Assembly: GCA_900317215.1 (NCBI GenBank)
Contig: ONFW01000235.1
Location: 1 to 16,005 of the forward strand
DNA from: an uncultured Eubacteriales bacterium
GTDB lineage: Bacteria; Bacillota; Clostridia; Oscillospirales; Acutalibacteraceae
Reading direction: 5' to 3'
DNA length: 16,005 nt
The number at the start of each line of letters is the position of its first letter. Position 1 is the stretch's first letter. Under the pieces are notes generated by a model. The model made no database searches. It worked only from the letters and a program-made list of their open reading frames with translations, and was not told where the DNA came from. Below, one piece after another: positions 7,681-15,420 of the stretch. Made by a program: the position numbers and the translations under genes.

Positions 7681-10641
7681 TCAGATGTTGTCGTTTCTTA
7701 TAGTCTCTATGATATTCATTTTTCTTACCTTGCTTACAGAGAACTTCATTATTGTCCAGAGAAGAACAAGCACAACTACTATGCTTATCACTATCTGCAG
7801 CCACGGAATGACTGTAGGAGTCAGTGTCATCGGGTTTATGTCGATTATCGCATTTACTCCCCAGCAGCCTAACAGTCCCAGAGGCAAGCCGATGAGCAGC
7901 GACTTGACCGTGTACATTATGCTCTCAAGCTGGATAAGACGATTAAATTCGTGCTTTGTCATGCCTATCGAGCGAAGCATTGCAAATTCCTTTCGGCGCA
8001 GTCTCATGTTAGTTGTTATCGTGTTGAAAATGTTTGTAATGCCTATGAGAGAGATTATGACAATAAAGCTGTAAACTATTATCTGTATCAGAGCAAGAAT
8101 TGAATTCATCGTTGTGATCTCTCTGTGAATGTTCATAAAATAGTAGAAGTCCATATCCTCCAGCATACCCGAATCCTTTATCTTGTCCTCCATATCGTTA
8201 GGAGAAACACTGTCAGCATTAATGAAGAGATACATGTTCGGGCACATATAAGAGCTTATCTCCTCACCCATTTCGGCGATACTGTGCATCACATTCTTAT
8301 CCAGCCAATCCATGGAAACAGCGATATACTGTCCCTGGTTACCTGTATAATCGAGGGAGAAATCATTCTCAAGCACTCCTCCTATCGCCAAGGATAATTC
8401 CTCGTCTCGGGAAACATAATAGTCCACATAATTATCCGGAGAATCGTAATTCGGATCGCCAGGCTCAAGCTCCAGCCATTCATCGTTGTTCTCGACGTAG
8501 ACCTTCTTTTCAATGTGGATGCCCGGAATATCCTCGATCCCCTCCGGAAGCTCCTCGCCGGAAGCGCTGTAGTTGAGATTCCACATACATTTGAGTGTCT
8601 TTCCTGCAGGATCCTTCATGAACTCATAATCATCGGTTTTATATAGATAGGGGTTTTCGTAAAGATATCTGTTGAACAGAAAAGCCTTGTCTCTGTCCTT
8701 TTCGGGGTCTATGCCGTTCTTTCTGCAGTAGGACGCATAAGTCTCGTCATCTAACCCGAGGAGTATCACCTGCAGAGACGCCTTATCCGGCTCATCTCTC
8801 AACTTGACCTCTGCAAGCGCATCAGGGTTGCTCTTAAGATCATCGGAGATCTCACTCATCGGTAAAGTGCAGACTACACCGATCGAATTGAGTGAAAAGC
8901 GCTGCTTGTTTGTCTCTCCCATGCCCAGAATATCATAAGCGTATTTTTCGATCTCAGGAATGGACAATTTCTTTCCGTTTATATCCGTGGTGTCGACAGA
9001 AGCAAAGAGATTGTATTCCTTAGCCCTGAATGATGTTGACTCAGAAGTATAAAGTATCAGTTTTTCAACAAAGCATGCCACCGTAATGAAAAGCGCAACG
9101 CTCACTACAATTGAGATTATAGTCGTTCTGTACTGCTTGCGGCTGCGCTTCATGTTCTTCCATGCTATGCTTCCGCCTGCTCCGAACAGTTTTTTGATAA
9201 ATTTCGGGGTTTTGAAATCCTTTTCCTTTTTCTTGCCCTTTCTTCTCTTTTTGATGTTGACCGATTTGCTGCTTCGGATAGCCTCAAGCGGAGTTACCCT
9301 TGAAGCCTCAACAGAAGCGTTGTACGCAGCCATCAATACCGTTCCCAGACCGAGAGCCGCTGCTGCCAGAGCTGCATAGTACGGAATTGAGAACACGATT
9401 TCAAAACTGCCCATAAGATCGCCCAGTACGACATTGGCAAAGGCCATGAGCCCGCCTGTTATCGCATAGCCCATGAGCACACCGAGAGGAACGCCGATGA
9501 GCCCGAGGATCGCAGCCTCAAAAAACACGCTCATTCTGAGCTGGTTGGGAGTTGCTCCTGTTGATGAGAGCATTCCGAAAAGCTTGATCTTGTCATTAAG
9601 GGATATGTTAAAGCTGTTGCGGATAATGAACACACATGAACCGCAGACAATGAGTAATAACAAGCCTACTATGAATATACCAATAAGCGTTCCCATAAGG
9701 TCTGTTGTAGGCGTAACATTCTTAGCCTCGAGAAGTGATGAGTTTAAATCTATCCCCGTTATGCCTAATGTGTTCTTCAGGAGCTGATCCATGAGCTTTT
9801 TATGGTCGCTTTCAGACCTTGCGTTGAGAACAAGATTTTCGTCTATGCCCGTAATCTGGCTTACTGACGCCTCAAAATGACTCAGGCCCTCATCAGTGAA
9901 CGCCACATAGAGCACTTTTGTATTGATCTTTTCGGTGTACGTAAAAACAACGGCATCATTGTAGCCGTCGTATCCAAGAAAGCCCTCTGCGTAGTCCATG
10001 ATGCCGACCACCTGGAATTTGCTCTTTCCGAGTGAGGTGATAGTTTCACCCTCAGGCTCGTATGATACCGAGCCCGGGATCTCAGCCTCGACAGAGAACT
10101 CAAGATACTCATCATCGATATCAGGGCTTCTCTCCAGTATAAACTCCTTCTTATAGTGTCTTTCGATTTTTTCAAGCTCTACCTCGTCACCTACGCCTAC
10201 ACCCTTTGTTATATATCTGCCGTAGGTACTGCTGATGATTATCTCGTTTTCATTCTCCGGGAATCTGCCCTCCTTGAGCTTACAGCAGCTTCCCTCAAAG
10301 GTTGCTTTGTCAATACCCTCTATCGTAACAAACGGCATTCTCTCGGATTTTGACTTTTCGGGTCTGTACAGACCCATATCTGTCTGATAGTAGACGCCCT
10401 TGACGTTTCTGTTCGCCTTTATCTCAGTAACGCTGTCATTGTCAAACTCTCCCGCGAGCTTCATCTCATAGTCGCCTGTCGATGAGTATTTTGCGTTGTT
10501 CACCGAGGTCATGCCGCTTGAGATAAAACCGATTATCGAGGTGATGAGAGCGACTGAAAGTATTATGCCGATGATAGTTACGATCGTTCTCGTCTTGTTC
10601 AACAGCAGATTCTTAATTACCAGCTTTCTTATCGGCTTCAA
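7681..10641 (-). CDS. ABC transporter permease, twin FtsX/MacB-type
   Basis: This is a 986-residue permease made of two FtsX-like units. Unit 1 has a span at about residues 19-41, a large extracytoplasmic domain (about 45-312) and spans at about 316-341, 374-398 and 420-441. A very basic cytoplasmic linker (about 460-500) follows. Unit 2 has a span at about 507-529, a second extracytoplasmic domain (about 530-845) and spans at about 849-873, 908-930 and 945-966. The family motif LRRKEFAMLRSIGMTKHEF follows the sixth span, with the degenerate counterpart LNDKIKLFGMLSSTGATPN in unit 1. Such proteins couple cytoplasmic ATP hydrolysis to work outside the membrane: export or extraction of lipids, peptides or antibiotics, or control of cell-wall enzymes. 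The substrate is unknown. The start is TTG at 10641, with GGAGG 8 nt upstream inside the end of the ATPase gene. The eight-span layout argues against a BceB-type permease. Confidence 0.93.
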   Translation of the reverse strand: MKPIRKLVIKNLLLNKTRTIVTIIGIILSVALITSIIGFISSGMTSVNNAKYSSTGDYEMKLAGEFDNDSVTEIKANRNVKGVYYQTDMGLYRPEKSKSERMPFVTIEGIDKATFEGSCCKLKEGRFPENENEIIISSTYGRYITKGVGVGDEVELEKIERHYKKEFILERSPDIDDEYLEFSVEAEIPGSVSYEPEGETITSLGKSKFQVVGIMDYAEGFLGYDGYNDAVVFTYTEKINTKVLYVAFTDEGLSHFEASVSQITGIDENLVLNARSESDHKKLMDQLLKNTLGITGIDLNSSLLEAKNVTPTTDLMGTLIGIFIVGLLLLIVCGSCVFIIRNSFNISLNDKIKLFGMLSSTGATPNQLRMSVFFEAAILGLIGVPLGVLMGYAITGGLMAFANVVLGDLMGSFEIVFSIPYYAALAAAALGLGTVLMAAYNASVEASRVTPLEAIRSSKSVNIKKRRKGKKKEKDFKTPKFIKKLFGAGGSIAWKNMKRSRKQYRTTIISIVVSVALFITVACFVEKLILYTSESTSFRAKEYNLFASVDTTDINGKKLSIPEIEKYAYDILGMGETNKQRFSLNSIGVVCTLPMSEISDDLKSNPDALAEVKLRDEPDKASLQVILLGLDDETYASYCRKNGIDPEKDRDKAFLFNRYLYENPYLYKTDDYEFMKDPAGKTLKCMWNLNYSASGEELPEGIEDIPGIHIEKKVYVENNDEWLELEPGDPNYDSPDNYVDYYVSRDEELSLAIGGVLENDFSLDYTGNQGQYIAVSMDWLDKNVMHSIAEMGEEISSYMCPNMYLFINADSVSPNDMEDKIKDSGMLEDMDFYYFMNIHREITTMNSILALIQIIVYSFIVIISLIGITNIFNTITTNMRLRRKEFAMLRSIGMTKHEFNRLIQLESIMYTVKSLLIGLPLGLLGCWGVNAIIDINPMTLTPTVIPWLQIVISIVVVLVLLWTIMKFSVSKVRKMNIIETIRNDNI

Positions 10642-10644
10642 GAC

Positions 10645-11316
10645 TCACACCTCCTCTGAGATCTTACCGTCGCTTATTCTTATTATCCTGTCCGCCTCTT
10701 TTGCTATTTCAAGGTTATGGGTTATCATGATTATCGTCTGACCGAGTGCCTTGTTGGTTTTCTTGAGCAGGCTGACGATATCGTCAGTTGCCTTTGAGTC
10801 AAGGTTTCCTGTCGGCTCGTCCGCAAGAAGGATAGCGGGGTCATTGATTATCGCCCTTGCGATCGACACTCTCTGCTGCTGACCGCCCGAGAGCTGATTT
10901 GGAAGATTGTGTTTTTTGTCCGCTATGCCCAGAAGCTCCATTACCTCCTCGAGCTTTTCCTTCTCGACATGTCTGCCGTCAAGCTCCACAGGAAGGGTGA
11001 TGTTTTCCTCAGAGGTGAGTATCGGAATGAGGTTATAGAACTGATACACAATGCCTATCTGTCTTCTGCGGAAGATAGCGAGCTTGTCGGCATTCATCGC
11101 AGTTATGTCGTTACCGTCGATCATTATGCTGCCGCTTGTCGGCTTGTCAACTCCGCCTAAAAGGTGCATCAATGTGCTCTTGCCGCTGCCGCTCTGTCCC
11201 ACGATAGCCACAAATTCTCCTTGCTCAACGCTCATTGAGATACCGTCCACCGCATTGAAGGCGTTCTCACCCTCGCCATAGGTTTTTACAAGCTGCTCTG
11301 TTCTCAGTATTTCCAT
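10645..11316 (-). CDS. ABC transporter ATP-binding protein (MacB/LolD class)
   Basis: This 223-residue nucleotide-binding subunit dimerises on the cytoplasmic face and powers the permease encoded next. Every motif is intact: Walker A GQSGSGKS (40-47), Q-loop Q92 in GIVYQFYNLIP, signature LSGGQ (142-146), Walker B ILLADEPTGNLD with D166/E167, and switch H200 in MITHN. The YQFYNLIP Q-loop region and ADEPTGNLD are typical of the MacB/LolD/FtsE group that partners FtsX-like permeases. I chose the ATG at 11316 (MEILRTEQLVKTYG), which has AAGGAG about 9 nt upstream and gives the normal family length; upstream in-frame codons read through leader sequence. Its stop lies 3 nt before the TTG start of the permease, so the two are translationally coupled. 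Confidence 0.97.
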   Translation of the reverse strand: MEILRTEQLVKTYGEGENAFNAVDGISMSVEQGEFVAIVGQSGSGKSTLMHLLGGVDKPTSGSIMIDGNDITAMNADKLAIFRRRQIGIVYQFYNLIPILTSEENITLPVELDGRHVEKEKLEEVMELLGIADKKHNLPNQLSGGQQQRVSIARAIINDPAILLADEPTGNLDSKATDDIVSLLKKTNKALGQTIIMITHNLEIAKEADRIIRISDGKISEEV

Positions 11317-11380
11317 TTCGATACTCTCCTTCTGTTTTATTTTTTCGGATCTTCCCGTCCGTATTTCGTTTTCTGACACT

Positions 11381-11422
11381 ATGATACATGCCAAAAATGA
11401 CTATAAAGTGACTGTACTGTCA
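11381..11422 (-). promoter_or_regulatory. Candidate regulated promoter and operator of the ABC transporter operon
   Basis: On the minus strand two direct repeats AGTCAyTTT lie at 11413-11405 and 11402-11394, exactly 11 bp (one helical turn) apart. The upstream one is also part of a near-palindrome, TGACaGTACaGTCA (11409-11422 on the plus strand). A -10-like TATCAT follows at 11386-11381, but the matching -35 position (around 11409-11404) is poor and lies in the repeats. This is the layout of a promoter activated by an OmpR/PhoB-type regulator that replaces -35 contacts. The neighbouring response regulator is the natural candidate. The assignment is inference from spacing and position only. 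Confidence 0.45.
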
Positions 11423-11438
11423 TTTTCAGATTTTTTAT

Positions 11439-11476
11439 AAAAAAAGATCAGTGTGTTCTTAAAGAGCGCACTGACC
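11439..11476 (-). terminator. Intrinsic terminator of the TelA operon
   Basis: Reading the minus strand, GGTCAGTG (11476-11469) pairs with CACTGATC (11453-11446), with one G-U pair, around a loop that can itself pair. A run of seven T follows (11445-11439). It lies 20 nt after the TelA stop and ends the three-gene operon before the transporter promoter. Confidence 0.88.
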
Positions 11477-11495
11477 TCCTTTTTAAGTATAATTT

Positions 11496-12653
11496 TTATG
11501 AGCCGGAGTCCTGCTTTGCAATCTCCGCATTTCTTGACTCTAACTTCTGTATTCTTTGCTCACCCTCGTCCGCAAGCCTTCTGAACTCAGATATTGTAGC
11601 TCTCATCTGGGGCAGAGCCTTCGATTTGTAGTCGTTGACGGAATCAAGCGCCTCAAAGGTATCCGTAAAGGCGCTCCTCAGCGTATCCACAGAAATATTG
11701 GTTTCTATTGCCTGCTGCTGTATGGACGAGCCCTGCTCCTTGAGCATTCTTGAAGTTGCTCCGATCAGCTTGTTTGTCGCCTCGTTGACCGCCTGCACCT
11801 TCTCGAGAACTATTTTCTGATTATAAAGCGCGCTTGCCACGGTAACGGCTATCCTAAGCGCTGAGATAGTAACGCTCTCAGCACGATCCACTGCCCTGAT
11901 AAGCTCCTTGTTGTTGCGGCGGACTATCTCCATGGCAACTATGCCCTGCATATTGACCGCCTGCATCTGCTGCATATCCATTACCTTTTGTCTGAGCGGG
12001 AAAAGCACCTCTTCCTCAATGAATTTTATCCTTTCCTCGTCCACGTTTTCAACCTTAGCCTTTTCGATAGCTGACGAAATTGCGTCGTCCATCTGTGTGC
12101 CAAGCTCTATCTGCTGAGCAAGCTTCTTCGTCAGATCTCTCAGCGCAAGCTGCTCCACCTCAAGGGTGGTGTTGTCGTGCTTCAATACCTCCTTGCCTCT
12201 GCCAAGAGATTCTATCGTTCTTGCGATAACGTCATCTGCTTTCTCAAATCTCTGGAAGTAGTTCCTTATCGGGTTGAACACCTTGCCGATAACGCCCTTC
12301 TTCGCAAAGTCTATCTTTGAAGGATCAAGATCTTTCATCTGACGGTTGAGATCCGCAAGACCGTTTACCACCTCGCCGTTCTCACCGCCCATTTTGCTCA
12401 GATCGGCAAGACGCACATTGAGCAGCTCGTTCTTCTGTGTGGATCTCTGCACAACGTCCGTACCGAAGGTCTCGATTGAAGCAACTATCTCTCTTCTGTC
12501 GGTGAGAGAATCCATATCAAAGGTAAAAAGCTCGCTTGTATTGCTGTCTGCAGCCTTCTCAAGCTGCTGCTGTGTTTCGGGAGCAGGAGTCAGATCCTTC
12601 TGCACCTCCTCGGTCACGGTCTCAACATCTGGAAGCTCCATTGAAAAAGCCAT
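11496..12653 (-). CDS. telA: TelA-family protein (toxic anion resistance)
   Basis: This 385-residue, mostly helical cytoplasmic protein belongs to the TelA/KlaA family (YaaN in Bacillus subtilis). The family was named for tellurite resistance, but its molecular function is unclear. After a variable N terminus (1-45) come family-typical segments: TFGTDVVQRSTQKNELLNVR (61-80), a GKVFNPIRNYFQRFEKAD stretch (123-140), long heptad-like helices (about 155-240), and the conserved core NNKELIRAVDRAESVTISAL (247-266) followed by TVASAL. It ends in a charged coiled region. The length is normal for the family. The ATG at 12653 has AGGAGGA about 9 nt upstream, 15 nt after the VWA gene stop. The operon link with an XpaC-like protein parallels xpaC-yaaN of Bacillus. 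A role in envelope or stress response is more likely than specific tellurite detoxification, but this is inference. Confidence 0.95.
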   Translation of the reverse strand: MAFSMELPDVETVTEEVQKDLTPAPETQQQLEKAADSNTSELFTFDMDSLTDRREIVASIETFGTDVVQRSTQKNELLNVRLADLSKMGGENGEVVNGLADLNRQMKDLDPSKIDFAKKGVIGKVFNPIRNYFQRFEKADDVIARTIESLGRGKEVLKHDNTTLEVEQLALRDLTKKLAQQIELGTQMDDAISSAIEKAKVENVDEERIKFIEEEVLFPLRQKVMDMQQMQAVNMQGIVAMEIVRRNNKELIRAVDRAESVTISALRIAVTVASALYNQKIVLEKVQAVNEATNKLIGATSRMLKEQGSSIQQQAIETNISVDTLRSAFTDTFEALDSVNDYKSKALPQMRATISEFRRLADEGEQRIQKLESRNAEIAKQDSGS

Positions 12654-12668
12654 AGCTTTATCCTCCTT

Positions 12669-14369
12669 TTACATTTCTGAATTGAACAGGTTCTTTAGCT
12701 GACTGATGATATTATCGCTTGATGCGTTGATCGTTGCCGCCTCATTTATATCTGATATCATCTTGAGAGCGTCAAGATTAGCGTTATAGCCTATAGTATA
12801 TACCGGCATCTCGTAAACCCTGACAATACTCTCTATCTCGTTGAGGGAATGTCCCAGATTCTGCTCGCCGTCGCTGAGCAGGAATATCATGGGCTTTGCG
12901 TCGGGATAAAGCTCCTTCGCCTTGTTGAGCATATCTATCGCAACTAAAATAGCATCGTAGGTCGCCGTAGCTCCGTCAGCCGAAAGCCCCTGTACCGCCC
13001 CCTTGAACAATGCCTGCTGATTGATGTCGAACTGCGCTATAGGAAGCTCGACAGTTACATTGTTGCTGTAGGAGATCATGCCCACATAATTTGTCTTGTT
13101 AATATACTGCATCGAGTTGATAAGAGAATCCTTCAGGCTGTTGAGCGGCTCGCCCCTCATGCTGCCCGATACGTCAGCAACAAAGACAGCGACTATAGGC
13201 TTTCCTGTATTCTTGTTTTCCTTATAGAACCTCTGTGCGCTGATGAGCTTTTCTCCGCTTATATCATCAGGAAGCTCACTGACATATTTTTCGTTCTCAT
13301 TGAAGCCGCAGGCTGCTGCCGCGCTCTGGGATTCTGGTGTCAGACAGTAGTCCGCAAATGCTCTAAGCGCCTCCTGCTTATCCTTGGAAAGCTCGCCTAC
13401 CGAATAAAGCGGATTGTCATGTCTGATGCCGAAGGGTGTGAAAACATAGCTGCCCTTCAGAGTGGGATCGTTCTCATACTGCTGATATTCCATTACCATG
13501 GCATCGAGGGAGCCCTTATCGGCCGCCTTTCTCATCTGCAGAGTATTGTACGAAACAAAGGGTACGTTCTCCTGGAAGGTCCTGAAGCCGTTTGCCGCCT
13601 TTTCGCTGAGTATATTCGTCGGGTCATAGGTGTAAAGGGTATTGATAAGGAAATTGAGCCCCGTGGAGCTTACGAACGGGTTAGTGTATCCCATTGCAAA
13701 CTCTCCCTTTGCGGTAGCCTCTGTAACGGTCTTCATGTTCACCGAGCCGTACTTGCCTATCATCTCATCATACTTTGCTCTTGACAGAAGTATCCCCGCA
13801 GTATTGCCCACAAGCTTGTTTTCTATGAGCTGCAGCTTTATTCCCGCTGAGGTGAGCATGCTGCCCCAGAAGGAGTTTGACGGGCTGAGAGCATCGGGTA
13901 CGTATTTGCCCGACCTTATGTAATCTATTGCAGTTCCCGATGATATGGAGCGCACCGATACGGAAACGGTCTTGCCCGTAGAGGTCTTATATCCCTCCGA
14001 GTTGAATCTTTCAGCCACATCATTGAGCCAGCCGTCCGTTCCCTGTCCTGCCTTTTCAGGTGACGAGAATATCTCTATATTCACATCACCCATGCCTGTA
14101 ACAGACAGTGGATAGGTCTCAATATCAGGAAGCTCGTCCGCTTCAGAGAGAATATCATCATCACTTACAGCAGCCTTCTTCGGCGTACCCTGAGTGACCT
14201 TTATATCACCGAGAAAATCACTAAGGCTCTGTTCTGCTCTTTCATTGGTGATCTGATCCTCGGATTTTCCCATATCTTTTGTCAGGGTTATACCGAGGAA
14301 AACTCCCAGAAATACCACCACGGCTATTCCTGCGAAGATAGCGATCTTTGCACCTCTTGTCATTCTCAT
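12669..14369 (-). CDS. Membrane-anchored solute-binding and VWA domain protein
   Basis: This 566-residue protein has a basic N terminus and one hydrophobic span (about 9-30) without a lipobox cysteine, so it is anchored with the bulk outside. Residues about 93-375 resemble a periplasmic solute-binding fold: VNIEIFSSPEKAG, a WLNDVAERFN segment, SSGTAIDYIRSGKYVPDAL, a middle with AMGYTNPFVSSTGLNFL, and TPFGIRHDNPLYSVG. Residues about 390-565 are a von Willebrand A domain with a complete metal-ion site: DVSGS (399-403), T468 in DGATAT, and D500 in LLSDGE. VWA domains bind protein ligands through a bound divalent ion. No permease gene is adjacent, so the binding domain is probably a sensor or adaptor rather than a transport receptor. 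The ATG at 14369 has AAGGAAGGG upstream; a second ATG two codons later is possible. It lies between the XpaC-like and TelA genes at short spacing. Confidence 0.9.
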   Translation of the reverse strand: MRMTRGAKIAIFAGIAVVVFLGVFLGITLTKDMGKSEDQITNERAEQSLSDFLGDIKVTQGTPKKAAVSDDDILSEADELPDIETYPLSVTGMGDVNIEIFSSPEKAGQGTDGWLNDVAERFNSEGYKTSTGKTVSVSVRSISSGTAIDYIRSGKYVPDALSPSNSFWGSMLTSAGIKLQLIENKLVGNTAGILLSRAKYDEMIGKYGSVNMKTVTEATAKGEFAMGYTNPFVSSTGLNFLINTLYTYDPTNILSEKAANGFRTFQENVPFVSYNTLQMRKAADKGSLDAMVMEYQQYENDPTLKGSYVFTPFGIRHDNPLYSVGELSKDKQEALRAFADYCLTPESQSAAAACGFNENEKYVSELPDDISGEKLISAQRFYKENKNTGKPIVAVFVADVSGSMRGEPLNSLKDSLINSMQYINKTNYVGMISYSNNVTVELPIAQFDINQQALFKGAVQGLSADGATATYDAILVAIDMLNKAKELYPDAKPMIFLLSDGEQNLGHSLNEIESIVRVYEMPVYTIGYNANLDALKMISDINEAATINASSDNIISQLKNLFNSEM

Positions 14370-14407
14370 GTTTTTCCCTTCCTTTCGCAGCCCTGCGCTG
14401 CCTGTAA

Positions 14408-15169
14408 TTATTTATAATACTTTGTCTGCTCTATCAGATCATTGATCTCCTGAACAGCAGCAATGCTTTCAAGACCCTTTCCGTCAAGGTCGTCAAGCTT
14501 TGATATTTCAAGAAGAAGGGCATCAAGCTTAGTCAGTATACCCTCGTTCATCTCGATAAGCTCTCTGACATAATCTATATGCTCGTTATAGATAATAAGC
14601 TGCTGGTCAAGAGCTGCAGGAACTGCACCTCCTGTCTCCAGACGATCATTTCTCTTTTCAGATATCTTTTTATAATCCTTATAGTCAAAGATTATCATGC
14701 GGTTGATCATCTTCTTGACATTATTATAGAACAATGCTTTAACCGAGGTTATCGCATTGCTGAATCTCGTATAGGTTATCTCCTCAGGGATAAAGAACTG
14801 GTTAAGTATGCTTTCAAGCGCTTTGTCTTTATCCTGCATTCTTGCGATCTGTTCACAGCCGGTCTCTATATCCTCATCAAAAACGCCATTTCCCTTTCTG
14901 CTCTGCAGTGACTGAACATAATCCTCCGAGGATCTGAGTTCTCCGCTTCTGAGAAGCTGCATCTGAGGTTCCTTTTTCTCGCTGAACAGCAGTGTATAGT
15001 TGCCGTAGCCGAAGGCTATGAGGCTCATTACGACAGTTGTGACTGCAAAAGCTGCAGAAAGCGCTCCGCCTGTAAAGCTCAGACCGACAAGTCCCTTTGA
15101 AAACAGTATGACATTCAGGAGAGCTATACCAAGATTAAGCAAAATAAGCTTGATTGCTCTGTCTTTCAT
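14408..15169 (-). CDS. XpaC-like membrane protein, first gene of the TelA operon
   Basis: This is a 253-residue protein. Two hydrophobic spans lie close together (about residues 4-24 and 30-58). A cytoplasmic, helix-rich region of about 190 residues follows, with FIPEEITYTRFSNAITSVKA in the middle and coiled-coil-like repeats towards the end. The layout and the pairing with TelA resemble XpaC (the so-called bromo-chloroindolyl phosphate hydrolysis family), but the sequence is divergent and the characteristic YYLPT segment is not visible, so the family call is tentative. I chose the ATG at 15169 (MKDRAIKLILL): GGAGG lies 11 nt upstream and the predicted mRNA start is near 15210. The in-frame ATG at 15193 has no ribosome binding site and only about 17 nt of leader. 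The stop is 38 nt before the VWA gene. Confidence 0.78.
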   Translation of the reverse strand: MKDRAIKLILLNLGIALLNVILFSKGLVGLSFTGGALSAAFAVTTVVMSLIAFGYGNYTLLFSEKKEPQMQLLRSGELRSSEDYVQSLQSRKGNGVFDEDIETGCEQIARMQDKDKALESILNQFFIPEEITYTRFSNAITSVKALFYNNVKKMINRMIIFDYKDYKKISEKRNDRLETGGAVPAALDQQLIIYNEHIDYVRELIEMNEGILTKLDALLLEISKLDDLDGKGLESIAAVQEINDLIEQTKYYK

Positions 15170-15199
15170 TACTATGTTATCCTCCGTGAACATAAATTA

Positions 15200-15229
15200 T
15201 TGACTGCCATATCATAATTTTACTATTAT
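15200..15229 (+). promoter_or_regulatory. Opposed, overlapping promoter candidate
   Basis: On the plus strand TTGACT (15200-15205), an 18-nt spacer and TATTAT (15224-15229) give five of six consensus bases in each box. Transcription would begin near 15236 and meet the hairpin at 15264-15313. Its -10 box abuts the minus-strand -10 box (15217-15222), and the two -35 boxes lie in the perfect inverted repeat ATTATTGAC / GTCAATAAT (15196-15204 and 15241-15249). Confidence 0.5.
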
Positions 15230-15245
15230 GCATCTGTTTTGTCAA
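15217..15245 (-). promoter_or_regulatory. Near-consensus promoter of the XpaC-like / VWA / TelA operon
   Basis: On the minus strand TTGACA (15245-15240) is followed by a 17-nt spacer and TAAAAT (15222-15217). The start would fall near 15210, which gives a leader of about 40 nt carrying the GGAGG site of the first gene. It overlaps a plus-strand promoter candidate at 15200-15229. Confidence 0.85.
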
Positions 15246-15263
15246 TAATAAACCCTCCTGTTG

Positions 15264-15313
15264 CCGACCGCTCCCTGAGCGCTAAAAGAGCAATCAGGTC
15301 GGGACATTTTTTT
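15264..15313 (+). terminator. Intrinsic terminator-like hairpin with T-run
   Basis: On the plus strand CCGACC (15264-15269) pairs with GGTCGG (15297-15302), with an inner GCTC/GAGC pairing, and a run of seven T follows (15307-15313). It lies upstream of the promoter of the plus-strand gene, so it does not end any gene seen here. It could end a short RNA from the promoter candidate at 15200-15229 or block read-through into the next gene. Confidence 0.7.
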
Positions 15314-15343
15314 CGGTTCAGCTCATTTCATAACTTGAAATCT

Positions 15344-15372
15344 TTGTTTTTTCTGCTCATGTATGCTATAAT
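15344..15372 (+). promoter_or_regulatory. Extended -10 promoter of the DUF3592-like gene
   Basis: TTGTTT (15344-15349), a 17-nt spacer and a perfect TATAAT (15367-15372) preceded by TG one base upstream (TGCTATAAT). The start would be near 15379, about 40 nt before the ATG at 15421. The extended -10 compensates for the weak -35. Confidence 0.8.
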
Positions 15373-15420
15373 CTTATCGACGTCAGCTCAATAAACTTAA
15401 GCTTAGCAGGTGAGATCCTC

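Noticed and set aside
6882..11316. A Bce-type peptide-antibiotic resistance module (transporter plus two-component system)
   Set aside because: The gene set is similar, but the kinase has a sensor loop of about 65 residues and the permease has eight spans with two large outer domains, unlike the short loop of BceS and the ten spans with one outer domain of BceB.
15170..15193. Upstream ATG at 15193 as start of the XpaC-like gene
   Set aside because: It has no ribosome binding site and sits about 17 nt from the predicted mRNA start, whereas the ATG at 15169 has GGAGG upstream.
15236..15420. Riboswitch or T-box leader before the DUF3592-like gene
   Set aside because: The hairpin with T-run resembles an attenuator, but the gene has its own promoter downstream of it (15344-15372), and I see no T-box motif or known aptamer core.
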